Positions 37,212-45,023 of a stretch of 64,000 bases of DNA are shown here, one piece after another (within the stretch, counting starts at the first letter, position 1; each line of letters opens with the position of its first letter). Origin of the DNA: Microbacterium natoriense (lineage in GTDB: Bacteria > Actinomycetota > Actinomycetes > Actinomycetales > Microbacteriaceae); contig NZ_JAUSXV010000001.1 in the NCBI RefSeq assembly GCF_030816295.1, positions 620,001-684,000 of the forward strand, read 5' to 3'. The position numbers and the translations under genes were made by a program. Below the pieces are notes generated by a model. That model saw only the letters and a program-made list of their open reading frames with translations. It was not told the DNA's origin and made no database searches.

Positions 37212-38152
37212 GCCGTCACCTCCTTCTCAGTGCGGACGAGCTCGGCCAGGCGTCCTCTCAGCGGATGGTCCGACGCGAGCTCGACGAGGGCGTCCACTCC
37301 GTCGAGGCCGGTCCCGATCGGGGGTATGAAGCGCACCGCGGGACGAGCGGCGCGCACCGCCGCCTCGAAGGCGCTGCGGATGAGGTCGGAGCGCAGAACA
37401 CCGCCGATCGCGCCGACCGCTGCGTCGGCGGGAGCAGCGGTCGTCTGCAGGGCGGACGTCACCGACAGTGCGAGCTCGGCGGCGGCCTGCTCGCAGATGC
37501 GTCGAGCGATGGGATCGCCCTCGGCCGCGAGCGTCGCGGTCGGGGCGGCGAACGACGCGACGAGACGCACGCGGTCGGAGTCCGCCTGCAGCGAGGTGTA
37601 TGCGCCCTCGAGGTCGGGCCAGCGCTCGCGAACCAGAGGCGTGAGCGCGGTCGCCTCGCCGCGCCCGTCGTACGCGCGCATCACGGCATCCAGCGCTTCG
37701 CGACCGATCCAGTAGCCGCTGCCCGCGTCGCCCATGATGTTCCCCCAGCCGTCGACGCGCACGGCGGAACGGGGCCCGACGCCGAGCGTGACGACGCCGG
37801 TGCCGACGGCGATCACCGCTCCCTGGCGGTCGCCGAGAACGCCGAGGAACGACGTCACCGAGTCGTGGGCGACGATCACTCGGCGCACGTCCGCGAGTGC
37901 CGGGTGGCGGAGCAGCGATTCGGTCTCGGAGAGGACGTCGGCGACTCCCGAGACGCCGATCGCGATGGTGTCGGGAGCCGCTCCGGCCGCCTGAGACAAC
38001 CGCTCGGCGATCTCAGCCAGCTGCGGCGCGAGCGGCCTGTCGGTCAGCACGCCGGGCAGAAGATCGTCGCGGGTCGAACCGTCGGAGCCGTGCAGTCGCA
38101 CCTTGGTGCCGGTCTGTCCGGCGTCCATCGAGAGGAGGGCGAGGGTGCTCAT
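37208..38152 (-). CDS. N-acetylglucosamine kinase-like protein (BadF/BadG ATPase family)
   Basis: A 314-residue member of the ASKHA fold kinases. Phosphate-1 motif is LSMDAGQTGTK, the catalytic and phosphate-2 region is GTGVVTLGVG, the adenosine motif lies around AVGAIGGVLRSD, and GDAGSGYWIGREAL matches the GlcNAc-kinase segment. ATG 38152 has AAGGAA 6 bases ahead. Coupled to manA by a 4-base overlap. Amino-sugar phosphorylation is the likely role; the exact sugar is uncertain. Confidence 0.85.
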   Translation of the reverse strand: MSTLALLSMDAGQTGTKVRLHGSDGSTRDDLLPGVLTDRPLAPQLAEIAERLSQAAGAAPDTIAIGVSGVADVLSETESLLRHPALADVRRVIVAHDSVTSFLGVLGDRQGAVIAVGTGVVTLGVGPRSAVRVDGWGNIMGDAGSGYWIGREALDAVMRAYDGRGEATALTPLVRERWPDLEGAYTSLQADSDRVRLVASFAAPTATLAAEGDPIARRICEQAAAELALSVTSALQTTAAPADAAVGAIGGVLRSDLIRSAFEAAVRAARPAVRFIPPIGTGLDGVDALVELASDHPLRGRLAELVRTEKEVTA

Positions 38153-38285
38153 CGGCGTTCCTTCGTCTGCGAAACCGGCCGGAAGCGGCCGGGCGTATGA
38201 CAGCGTAGGACGTTCACGATGCGCGGCAAAGCTGGATCCCCGTTCATGACGGCCATGGTTCTGCTCGGCGCGGTACGTCGGCGCC

Positions 38286-39404
38286 TCAGTCGAACCCCGG
38301 ATACTCCTCGAGCTTCTTCTCGAACGCATCGCGATCGGCATCCTGCAGCACCGCACTGGCGATCACGACGAGCTGCAGGCCCTCGAGCGGCTCGCCGGTT
38401 CGGGTGTTCTGCGCCTCGCGTGTGCGCTGGAAGCTGCCGTCGCTGTCGTGCGACAGGTCGTAGATGTCGGCGTAGAACCGCATGGGGTCGGGGTAGTTCT
38501 CGGTGTACGACTCCCAGGTGTGCTGAGTGCGCGGGTCATCGCTGCCGTACAGCTTCGTCATCACCGAGGGGTCGATGCTCGACACCGATGGGTCGTTGAA
38601 CGCGTACAGCCCGTACATGCCGTGATCGACCACGATCTGACCGATCAAGTCCATGATCGCCACCTTGGTGGCGTAGTCGTGGATCGGCTCCGTCGTCGCC
38701 CAGCTCTCGGTGGCGAACTCGTACAGCATCGACTCGCCGCCGTAGCCGTTGCGCTCCGGCCGCAGGTCTTCGTCGCCGACCTGCACCCACTCGTAGCCGA
38801 ACTCCGCCGTCACCTGCGCGCGGATGTCGGCGAAAAGCTCGGCGGCCGCGGCGCGGACTTCTTCGACGGACTGCTGATCGAGCGCCTCCTGAGGGTCGGT
38901 GCCCTTGATCCCGGGGTACGCCTCCTCGTGCTTCTGCTCGTCGCTCTTCATGCCGTCGTAGGCGCCGGCCGCCGATGTGCGCAGCGCACTCAGTCCACCG
39001 ACCGTGGCGACGTTGAAGAGCAGAGTGACGACCAGTGCGATGCTGCCCAGCATCCGTCCTCGCGCAGTGAAAAGCGTGGCGATCACGAGGCCCAGCACCA
39101 CGAGCTGCAACGCGAACATCGTCACGCCGTACAGCATGTCCGTGCCTCCGGCGGCCATCACGATGAGCAGGATCGCCGCGAACACGATGGCGACCACGAG
39201 CACGACGCGGCTGAACACCGACGACGGCTTCTTCTCGATGGCTGCCGCGGCGGTCTCGCCGGCGCTGTAGATCGACGCTGCGGGCGTAGGCGACGCATAC
39301 GCGGACTGCTGCCGTTTCGCCCCGCGGTATCCGCCGGGCGGCGGCACGGGCGGGGCGCCCTCGGTGCCGGCGATGTAGCGCTGCCGCTGCTTCTCCCGAT
39401 CCAT
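38286..39404 (-). CDS. Uncharacterised membrane protein at the end of the moxR operon
   Basis: A 372-residue protein with a ~65-residue Pro/Ala-rich cytoplasmic start, three membrane helices (about 72-150: VVLVVAIVFAAILLIVMAAGG, FALQLVVLGLVIATLF, ALVVTLLFNVATVGGL) and a large extracytoplasmic soluble domain of about 220 residues (EEVRAAAAELFADIRAQVTAEFG and onward). No enzyme motif recognised. The start overlaps the upstream TPR gene stop (TGATG); ATG 39410 is also possible. Co-occurrence with MoxR and VWA proteins suggests envelope maintenance. Confidence 0.7.
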   Translation of the reverse strand: MDREKQRQRYIAGTEGAPPVPPPGGYRGAKRQQSAYASPTPAASIYSAGETAAAAIEKKPSSVFSRVVLVVAIVFAAILLIVMAAGGTDMLYGVTMFALQLVVLGLVIATLFTARGRMLGSIALVVTLLFNVATVGGLSALRTSAAGAYDGMKSDEQKHEEAYPGIKGTDPQEALDQQSVEEVRAAAAELFADIRAQVTAEFGYEWVQVGDEDLRPERNGYGGESMLYEFATESWATTEPIHDYATKVAIMDLIGQIVVDHGMYGLYAFNDPSVSSIDPSVMTKLYGSDDPRTQHTWESYTENYPDPMRFYADIYDLSHDSDGSFQRTREAQNTRTGEPLEGLQLVVIASAVLQDADRDAFEKKLEEYPGFD

Positions 39405-40204
39405 CACCATGGCTTGTCCGTTCCGGTGCCGCCCGGCTCCTCGCCGTCCTGACGCTGATCGCGTTCCTGCTGACCCTGCTCGAGCTTCTCCTTGAGCTCG
39501 TCGAGCTTCTCGTCCGAGGGCTGCGGCTCTGGCTGCTCCTGCTCCTCGGGCTTCTGCTCTTCGGGCTGCTGCTGTTCCTGCTGCTCCTGCTGCTTCTGCT
39601 TCAGACGGTCCTCGGTGTCTTCCTTGGTCTTCTGCATATCGCGGTCGGGATCGGACGACTGCTGCTGCGCCTCTTCGCTGTTGCACTCCTCGGGCGTCTC
39701 GCTGGTGAGCGTCAGAGCCTCGCCGTAGAACTCGGCGGCGGCGGCCCCGTCGCCGTCGGCGGCGGCCGCATCGCCCTGCCGTTCGATCACGAGCGCGAGG
39801 TTGATGCGCACGGTGCACACCTCGAGACCGTGCGCGAGCTCGAGCGACTCCTCGAGCTTCGTGCGCGCCTCGGGGAGCTTCTCTGCGCCGGCGAGCGCGG
39901 TGCCTACGTTGAACGGCGCCTTGAACGGCTCGAACCAGTTCAGGAACTCCTGACCGCGCGCCGAGGCCTCGGAACCCGCGTAGTCGTCGACTACGTAGGC
40001 GCTGATGCTCTGGTGGGCGAAGGCGTACATGCTCAGCAGCTTGCCGACGAACAGGAGCGCCGCGAGTGTGAGGGGGAGGGTGCCGATGGCGATCCAGCGA
40101 CGGATGCGCCGCCGCCGACGGTTCGCGGCGAGAAGAGCGGATGCCGCGGCTGTGGTGTCGGCGCTCGTCGTCTGGGTGGCCGGGTCGGTCGAGAGGTCGG
40201 TCAT
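39404..40204 (-). CDS. Membrane-anchored TPR-like protein of the moxR operon
   Basis: A 266-residue protein with one membrane helix (about 37-60, IAIGTLPLTLAALLFVGKLL), a TPR-like helical region (FNVGTALAGAEKLPEARTKLEESLELA) and a long Gln/Glu/Pro-rich tail with a coiled-coil character (KQKQQEQQEQQQPEEQKPEEQ in part). It resembles BatC-like members of MoxR/VWA operons. 4-base overlap with the VWA gene upstream. Confidence 0.75.
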   Translation of the reverse strand: MTDLSTDPATQTTSADTTAAASALLAANRRRRRIRRWIAIGTLPLTLAALLFVGKLLSMYAFAHQSISAYVVDDYAGSEASARGQEFLNWFEPFKAPFNVGTALAGAEKLPEARTKLEESLELAHGLEVCTVRINLALVIERQGDAAAADGDGAAAAEFYGEALTLTSETPEECNSEEAQQQSSDPDRDMQKTKEDTEDRLKQKQQEQQEQQQPEEQKPEEQEQPEPQPSDEKLDELKEKLEQGQQERDQRQDGEEPGGTGTDKPW

Positions 40205-41259
40205 GACTCACCTCCGGTGGATTCCTCGGTCGTTGAGCGAGGAGCGGAGCGACGAGACGAGATGTCGAGGCTCGCCGGCGTCTTCAGCAGACGCAGTCGC
40301 GCCACGAGCATCGTGGCCCTGGCGAGCTCGACCGCGAGCAGGAGGACCACGACGAGCGCGGCCACCCAGTAGAGCTCGGTGACGTTGCCGATCTCACCCG
40401 ACTTCGAATAGGTCGTCGTGGTCGACGGCGCTTCGGGCAGCTTCGGCTCAGCATCCGCCGTGCGGTGCAGGTATTCCACGCCGAGCTGATCGGCGATCGT
40501 CTGGAGGTTCGCCTCGTCGATCACGGACTTCGCGTTCGCGCCCTGGTACTGGATGTATCCGCCGTCGGCGCCGTCGACTCCGCCCGTTGTGAGCTTCATC
40601 GCGCCGCCCTCCTCGGTGCCGTAGCCGAACACGCCGCCGGCGTCGGTCAGATTCGCGCTGCCGGTGAAGGCCTCCGGTGTGCTGCCGTCGGTCTGCTCGC
40701 CGTCGCCGAAGTAGAACACCATCCGCGAGCGGTCGGGCGAGGACTCGGCAGCGCTCGAGAGGGTGTCGCTGAGCATCTGGCTCGCGATGCCGACCGAGCT
40801 GCCGCGCGACTGGCTGGTCACCTCGGGGCGCAGCACGTCGAGAGAAGAGATCAGCGCCGTGGTGTCTGTGGTCAACGGCATCCGCAGGTCGGCCGCGGCG
40901 TCGAACGTGATGAGCGCGAAACGGGCGCCAGGGTACTCCTCGACGATCGCCTGGATGTCGGCGCGCACGCCGTCGAGGCGGGGCTTGTCGCCGTCCCAGT
41001 CCTCCGCGACGATGCTCGCGGTCGTGTCGACGACCAGCACGACGTCGGTGTCGGTCGCGAGGGTCTGCGTGGCGCCGCCGGGGATGCCGGGGCGCAGCAG
41101 CATCACGAAGCAGGCGAGCAGCATCACCAGCCGCATGACCCACAGCCACAGCGGTGCGCCTCGCTTGGCGGGCCGCGTCATGGTCATGACCGCGACCGCC
41201 ACCACCGGTGCGAAGAACAGCAGCAGGAGGAAGACGTTGAGGACGGGCTGGAAGATCAC
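40201..41259 (-). CDS. VWA-domain membrane protein (BatB-like) with variant MIDAS
   Basis: A 352-residue protein: two N-terminal helices, a von Willebrand A domain (about 85-285) and a C-terminal helix (ELYWVAALVVVLLLAVELA). The metal-ion site reads VVDTTASI, that is DxTxS in place of DxSxS, while the later ELEMENTS FYFGDGEQTDG are kept. The GTG start forms a GTGA overlap with the preceding VWA gene. Acts with the MoxR ATPase, whose function with VWA partners is chaperone-like or metal-dependent assembly. Confidence 0.85.
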   Translation of the reverse strand: MIFQPVLNVFLLLLFFAPVVAVAVMTMTRPAKRGAPLWLWVMRLVMLLACFVMLLRPGIPGGATQTLATDTDVVLVVDTTASIVAEDWDGDKPRLDGVRADIQAIVEEYPGARFALITFDAAADLRMPLTTDTTALISSLDVLRPEVTSQSRGSSVGIASQMLSDTLSSAAESSPDRSRMVFYFGDGEQTDGSTPEAFTGSANLTDAGGVFGYGTEEGGAMKLTTGGVDGADGGYIQYQGANAKSVIDEANLQTIADQLGVEYLHRTADAEPKLPEAPSTTTTYSKSGEIGNVTELYWVAALVVVLLLAVELARATMLVARLRLLKTPASLDISSRRSAPRSTTEESTGGES

Positions 41260-42242
41260 AGCTTCACCCTCCAGACGACCACGACGAACGCCAGGGAGGC
41301 GATCATCAGCACCACGATCCACAGGTTGGGGGTGTCGGTCCAGACCACCTGCGCCTGACCCCTCAGCTCGGTGGCGTCCTGCTCCTGCACGGCCGTGACG
41401 ATGTCGCCGACCGTCGTCGTGTCGCGCAGACCGTACGCCTGACCGCCGGTGCTTTCGGCCGCCGCCGTGAGTTCGTCGCTCACCGCCGCGTCCTTGCCCT
41501 GCACCGGGTTGATCGCGAACACGCGAACGCCGTTGCCCTTCGCGTAGGCGGCCGCCTCCTCGACGGTCACGATGGAGGCGCCGTTCACCTCGTTGTCGGT
41601 CGCGAGGATCACCGAGCGCGAGCGCTCGTCGTCGGGGTGGTCGAAGGCCATCGCGCACGCGGCCAGCCCGTCGCCGATGAGCGAGGCGCCGTCGCCGTTC
41701 AGGGTGCCGACCCAGTGCTCGGGAATGTCTTCGGTGTAGTCGAAGCTCTCGCGCACGCTCTGCAGGTGCTCGCGGACGAACTCGTAGTCGTCGGTGAGGG
41801 GGAAGACCTGCACGGGGGAGCTGTTGAAGATCGTGAGTCCGATGCGCTCGCCCTTGAAGCCCTCGAGCAGCTCCTCGAAGACGCTGAGCACCTCGACGTC
41901 GACTTCGCTCATCGAGCCCGACACGTCGAGGCACAGCATGATGTCGCGGCTCGTGTTCACCGGCTGGATCGTCTGCGACGACATCGGCCGGGCGGCCACG
42001 ACGCCGGCGCTCAGAGTCGCGATCGCACCGAGGGCGAGGATGCCGGTGAGCCCGAGCACGCGTCGGCGCAGTGCGGAGCGGAATGTCGGCAGCGCCCGCA
42101 GGCGCTCTGCCCGGGCGATGCGCGCTCGCTCACCCGCCGCGGTGCGCGCGCGGGAGCGGAGTCCGAGGAAGAGGCCGATCCCGACCGCGAGGATGACGAC
42201 GCCCGCCGCGACGAGGATGATCCACCAGTTCGCTAGTGCCAT
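41256..42242 (-). CDS. VWA-domain membrane protein (BatA-like)
   Basis: A 328-residue protein: an N-terminal helix (WWIILVAAGVVILAVGIGLFLGL), a second helix near residue 65, a VWA domain with canonical MIDAS (MLCLDVSGSMS), and a final C-terminal helix (LWIVVLMIASLAFVVVVW). It overlaps the DUF4381-like gene by 10 bases and the second VWA gene by 4. Confidence 0.9.
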   Translation of the reverse strand: MALANWWIILVAAGVVILAVGIGLFLGLRSRARTAAGERARIARAERLRALPTFRSALRRRVLGLTGILALGAIATLSAGVVAARPMSSQTIQPVNTSRDIMLCLDVSGSMSEVDVEVLSVFEELLEGFKGERIGLTIFNSSPVQVFPLTDDYEFVREHLQSVRESFDYTEDIPEHWVGTLNGDGASLIGDGLAACAMAFDHPDDERSRSVILATDNEVNGASIVTVEEAAAYAKGNGVRVFAINPVQGKDAAVSDELTAAAESTGGQAYGLRDTTTVGDIVTAVQEQDATELRGQAQVVWTDTPNLWIVVLMIASLAFVVVVWRVKL

Positions 42243-42727
42243 GAGCGCACCACCGTTCTGGCGGCCTCGGCGCCGGCGGTCGGATCGATCGCCGGGCCGG
42301 GGCGGAAGATGCTGGGGTAGAAGTGCCGGCTGATCGCATCGATCAGCGCAGGGTGCACTCCGCGGGCGACGAGATCGTCGAGCGCGAGCACGGGCGCCTC
42401 GAGACCGCTGTACTCGTTGACGAAGGTGCGGACGACCTTGCTGAGCTCGAAGTTGGCGTGACGAGCCGACAGCCTGCGCGCACGGTAGTCGTCTTCGATG
42501 CGCTGGATCCGATCGAGGTATTCGAGCCGCAGTTGCGACAGCACGTCCATCGTGAGCAGCTGCGGGCCGGGCTGATTCGCATCGAGCTCGCTGAGCCCGC
42601 GCCGCGGGCGGGTCAGGACGACAAGGAGCCAGGCGCCCAGCACCAGCACCGCCAGGATGCCGAAGGCGAGCAGCATCCACCATCCGGAGTACTGGAACGG
42701 GGGATACAGTTCGTCAGAGCCGGGCAT
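42233..42727 (-). CDS. DUF4381-like membrane protein of the moxR operon
   Basis: A 164-residue protein with one membrane helix (GWWMLLAFGILAVLVLGAWLLVVL) and a cytoplasmic helical domain (LRLEYLDRIQRIEDDYRARRLSARHAN). Small proteins of this kind sit between DUF58 and VWA genes in MoxR operons; the family match is by layout and context. It overlaps both neighbours. Confidence 0.7.
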   Translation of the reverse strand: MPGSDELYPPFQYSGWWMLLAFGILAVLVLGAWLLVVLTRPRRGLSELDANQPGPQLLTMDVLSQLRLEYLDRIQRIEDDYRARRLSARHANFELSKVVRTFVNEYSGLEAPVLALDDLVARGVHPALIDAISRHFYPSIFRPGPAIDPTAGAEAARTVVRSWH

Positions 42728-43601
42728 TAGACCTCCGGTTCAGCAGCTGCAGCAACTGAGGCACCGCGTCGTCCTGCCCCTCGAGCACGCTGTGACTGAT
42801 CTCCATGCGCTTGAGCGTCTCGACGAGATAGGCAGCATCCGCCGCGGTCTGCTCCGTCAGCTCGCGCACGATCTCGACGTCACCCTGCACGAAGTCGGGC
42901 ACGTCCCACATGGTGTCGACGTCGGTGCGCGTCGCGTTCGTCGCGTGGTCGAGCACGACCTCCGCATCGCGCACGGTGAGCCACAGCACGTCATGCTGCA
43001 CGCGCAGCCGGCGCAGCATCCGTTCGGTGTTCTCGGTGATCGGCGCCTCGTCGGTGATGATCACGACGATCATCCGGCGCGAGATCGTACGGGTGATGAA
43101 CGACAGCAGCGCATCGCGGTCGCTGGGGGCGTGGCTCGAGTCGATCGCCGAGTCGATCGTCTGCAGCGCGTGCTCGAGGGCTCCCTCGCTGCGCCCAGGC
43201 GCCCGGCGCCGCACGCGGTCGGCGTCGCCGTAGACGACGGTGAAGTCGTCGCCGTGACGGAGGGCGAGCACCCCGAGAACACCGGCGGCGAGTATCGCGA
43301 GGTCCTTCTTCGACTTCTCGTCGTGGGCGAGTGCCGCCATCGACCGACCGGTGTCGACCGCGAACATGATCGTGTGCATCCGCTGCGCACGGTGCCGCTT
43401 CACAAGCGGGGTTCCCTGCCGGGCGGTCGCACGCCAGTCGATGTCGCGCACCTGATCGCCGTACTCGTACTTGCGCAGGTCTTCGAAGTCGAGGCTGCGG
43501 CCGTGCATCAGCGACGCGTAGGCGCCGTCGAGCGCGTGCAGCGACTTGCGCGACGAGTGGATGAAGAGCTTGCTCTTCACCTGGGTGATCAGGCTGGGCA
43601 T
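42714..43601 (-). CDS. DUF58-domain protein
   Basis: A 295-residue soluble protein with the DUF58 hallmark near residues 40-75 (LRKYEYGDQVRDIDWRATARQG) and a VWA-like fold around it (MFAVDTGRSMAAL). It usually accompanies MoxR ATPases. A repeat copy fills the 32 bases between it and the moxR stop; the DUF58 and DUF4381-like frames overlap by 14 bases. Confidence 0.9.
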   Translation of the reverse strand: MPSLITQVKSKLFIHSSRKSLHALDGAYASLMHGRSLDFEDLRKYEYGDQVRDIDWRATARQGTPLVKRHRAQRMHTIMFAVDTGRSMAALAHDEKSKKDLAILAAGVLGVLALRHGDDFTVVYGDADRVRRRAPGRSEGALEHALQTIDSAIDSSHAPSDRDALLSFITRTISRRMIVVIITDEAPITENTERMLRRLRVQHDVLWLTVRDAEVVLDHATNATRTDVDTMWDVPDFVQGDVEIVRELTEQTAADAAYLVETLKRMEISHSVLEGQDDAVPQLLQLLNRRSNARL

Positions 43602-43624
43602 GGGTCCCTGAGCTTGTCGAAGGG
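43602..43624 (-). repeat. Dispersed repeat copy between moxR and the DUF58 gene
   Basis: GGGTCCCTGAGCTTGTCGAA on the plus strand, reverse-oriented relative to the mrp copies. It lies immediately ahead of the DUF58 start codon, where a ribosome-binding site would be expected, and takes up most of the intergenic gap. Confidence 0.8.
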
Positions 43625-43633
43625 TTCGGAGGT

Positions 43634-44794
43634 TCAGGGGGTCGGCACGGCCGCGAAGATCTGGTCGATGATCTCCTCGCTGCGGATGCCTTCGGCGTCG
43701 GCCTCGAACGTGAGCAGCACGCGGTGGCGCAGCACGAGATGGCGGAGGGACCGGATGTCCTCAGGCAGCACGTGTGCGCGGCCGTTGAGCAGCGCGAGCG
43801 CACGCGACGCCTGCAGGAAAGCGATGCTCGCACGCGGGCTCGCACCGTATTTGATGTAGCGGGCGCGCTCTTCGCCGATGTACGGTGCGGGGTTCCGCGT
43901 CACGTACGCGAGCGAGACGATGTAGTTGCGGATCGCCGGGTCGACGTAGATGCGCGAGGCGGTGTCCTGCAGCATCCGCACGTCGTCGAGCGTCACGGCG
44001 CTCTCGACGTGGCGGTCGGGGTCGAGCACGCCGGAGTCGATGCGGCCGAGGATCTCGAACTCCTCTGCGGGGCTCGGGTACTCCACGATCTCCTTGAGCA
44101 GGAAGCGGTCCATCTGCGCCTCGGGGAGCTCGTACGTGCCCTCCTGCTCGATGGGGTTCTGCGTCGCGATCACGAGGAACGGCTTCGGCAGATGGTGGAT
44201 CTCGCCGCCGATCGTGGTCTGGTGCTCCTGCATGGCTTCGAGCATCGCGCTCTGGGTCTTCGCGCTCGAGCGGTTGATCTCGTCGAGCAGAACGAAGTTG
44301 GCGTGCACAGGACCGAGCACGGTGCGGAAGGTGCCGCTCGACGCGTCGTAGATCTGGTTGCCGGTGATGTCGCTCGGCAGGAGGTCGGGCGTGCACTGGA
44401 TGCGCTTGAACGACGCCTTGACCGTGTCGGACAGGGTGCTCGCGGCGGTGGTCTTGGCGAGACCGGGCACGCTCTCGAGCAGGATGTGACCGCCCGCGAT
44501 GAGCGAGATCAGCAGGCTCATGCGCAGGCGATCCTGGCCCACCATCTTCGCCGAGTACGAGTCGGAGATGATCCCCAGGACCTTGCCCGCGTGGGCGAGT
44601 TCCTCTGCCGACGGGCCCTGCCTGTTCACGGGCGCCTGCTCGACGTTCGCACGCGCCTGCGGTGCGGCGGCGGCCGCCTGCTGCGGTGCCGCCTGCGCGG
44701 GAGGGGCGGGAGCGATCGGCGTCGCGGGAGCAGGAGGTGCAGGCGGAGGCGGGACCTGACCCGCGACTGCGCCGGGCGCGTAAGGCTCGTTCAT
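43634..44794 (-). CDS. moxR: MoxR-family AAA+ ATPase
   Basis: A 386-residue AAA+ ATPase. The first ~60 residues are Pro/Ala-rich and unusual for the family; the AAA core then has Walker A as GLAKT (HILLESVPGLAKTTA), Walker B FVLLDEINRSS, sensor 1 VIATQNP and the lid domain after it. It heads the minus-strand operon MoxR, DUF58, DUF4381-like, VWA, VWA, TPR, membrane protein. GAGGAG precedes the ATG by about 8 bases. Such systems are linked to cell-envelope stress and protein assembly. Confidence 0.93.
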   Translation of the reverse strand: MNEPYAPGAVAGQVPPPPAPPAPATPIAPAPPAQAAPQQAAAAAPQARANVEQAPVNRQGPSAEELAHAGKVLGIISDSYSAKMVGQDRLRMSLLISLIAGGHILLESVPGLAKTTAASTLSDTVKASFKRIQCTPDLLPSDITGNQIYDASSGTFRTVLGPVHANFVLLDEINRSSAKTQSAMLEAMQEHQTTIGGEIHHLPKPFLVIATQNPIEQEGTYELPEAQMDRFLLKEIVEYPSPAEEFEILGRIDSGVLDPDRHVESAVTLDDVRMLQDTASRIYVDPAIRNYIVSLAYVTRNPAPYIGEERARYIKYGASPRASIAFLQASRALALLNGRAHVLPEDIRSLRHLVLRHRVLLTFEADAEGIRSEEIIDQIFAAVPTP

Positions 44795-45023
44795 CGGTGT
44801 CTCCTCTTTCGCACGGGGACACGACGGCCATCCCCCGGGAATCAGCGTAACGGCACTGCGCTGTGCTCGCGGTGGGGAGAACTGCCCATGACGGATGCCT
44901 CGGCATCCGCTCTGCGGTCAGCGGGGCGGGGTGAGGCCGGGGTGAGATTTCCCCAACTCGTCGGCGCCGACCGCCACGATCGGAGACATACGTCCGTTGT
45001 TCGTCTGGTCGGGAGGGACCTGA

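Noticed and set aside
38286..40211. A 641-codon frame that joins two genes of the moxR operon
   Set aside because: Its first part is antisense-like low-complexity Arg-rich sequence; the true gene starts at 39404 after the TPR gene stop.
44893..44908. GGATGCC-TC-GGCATCC palindrome upstream of moxR
   Set aside because: The arms are the very common GGATGC hexamer, so the symmetry is likely to be chance.
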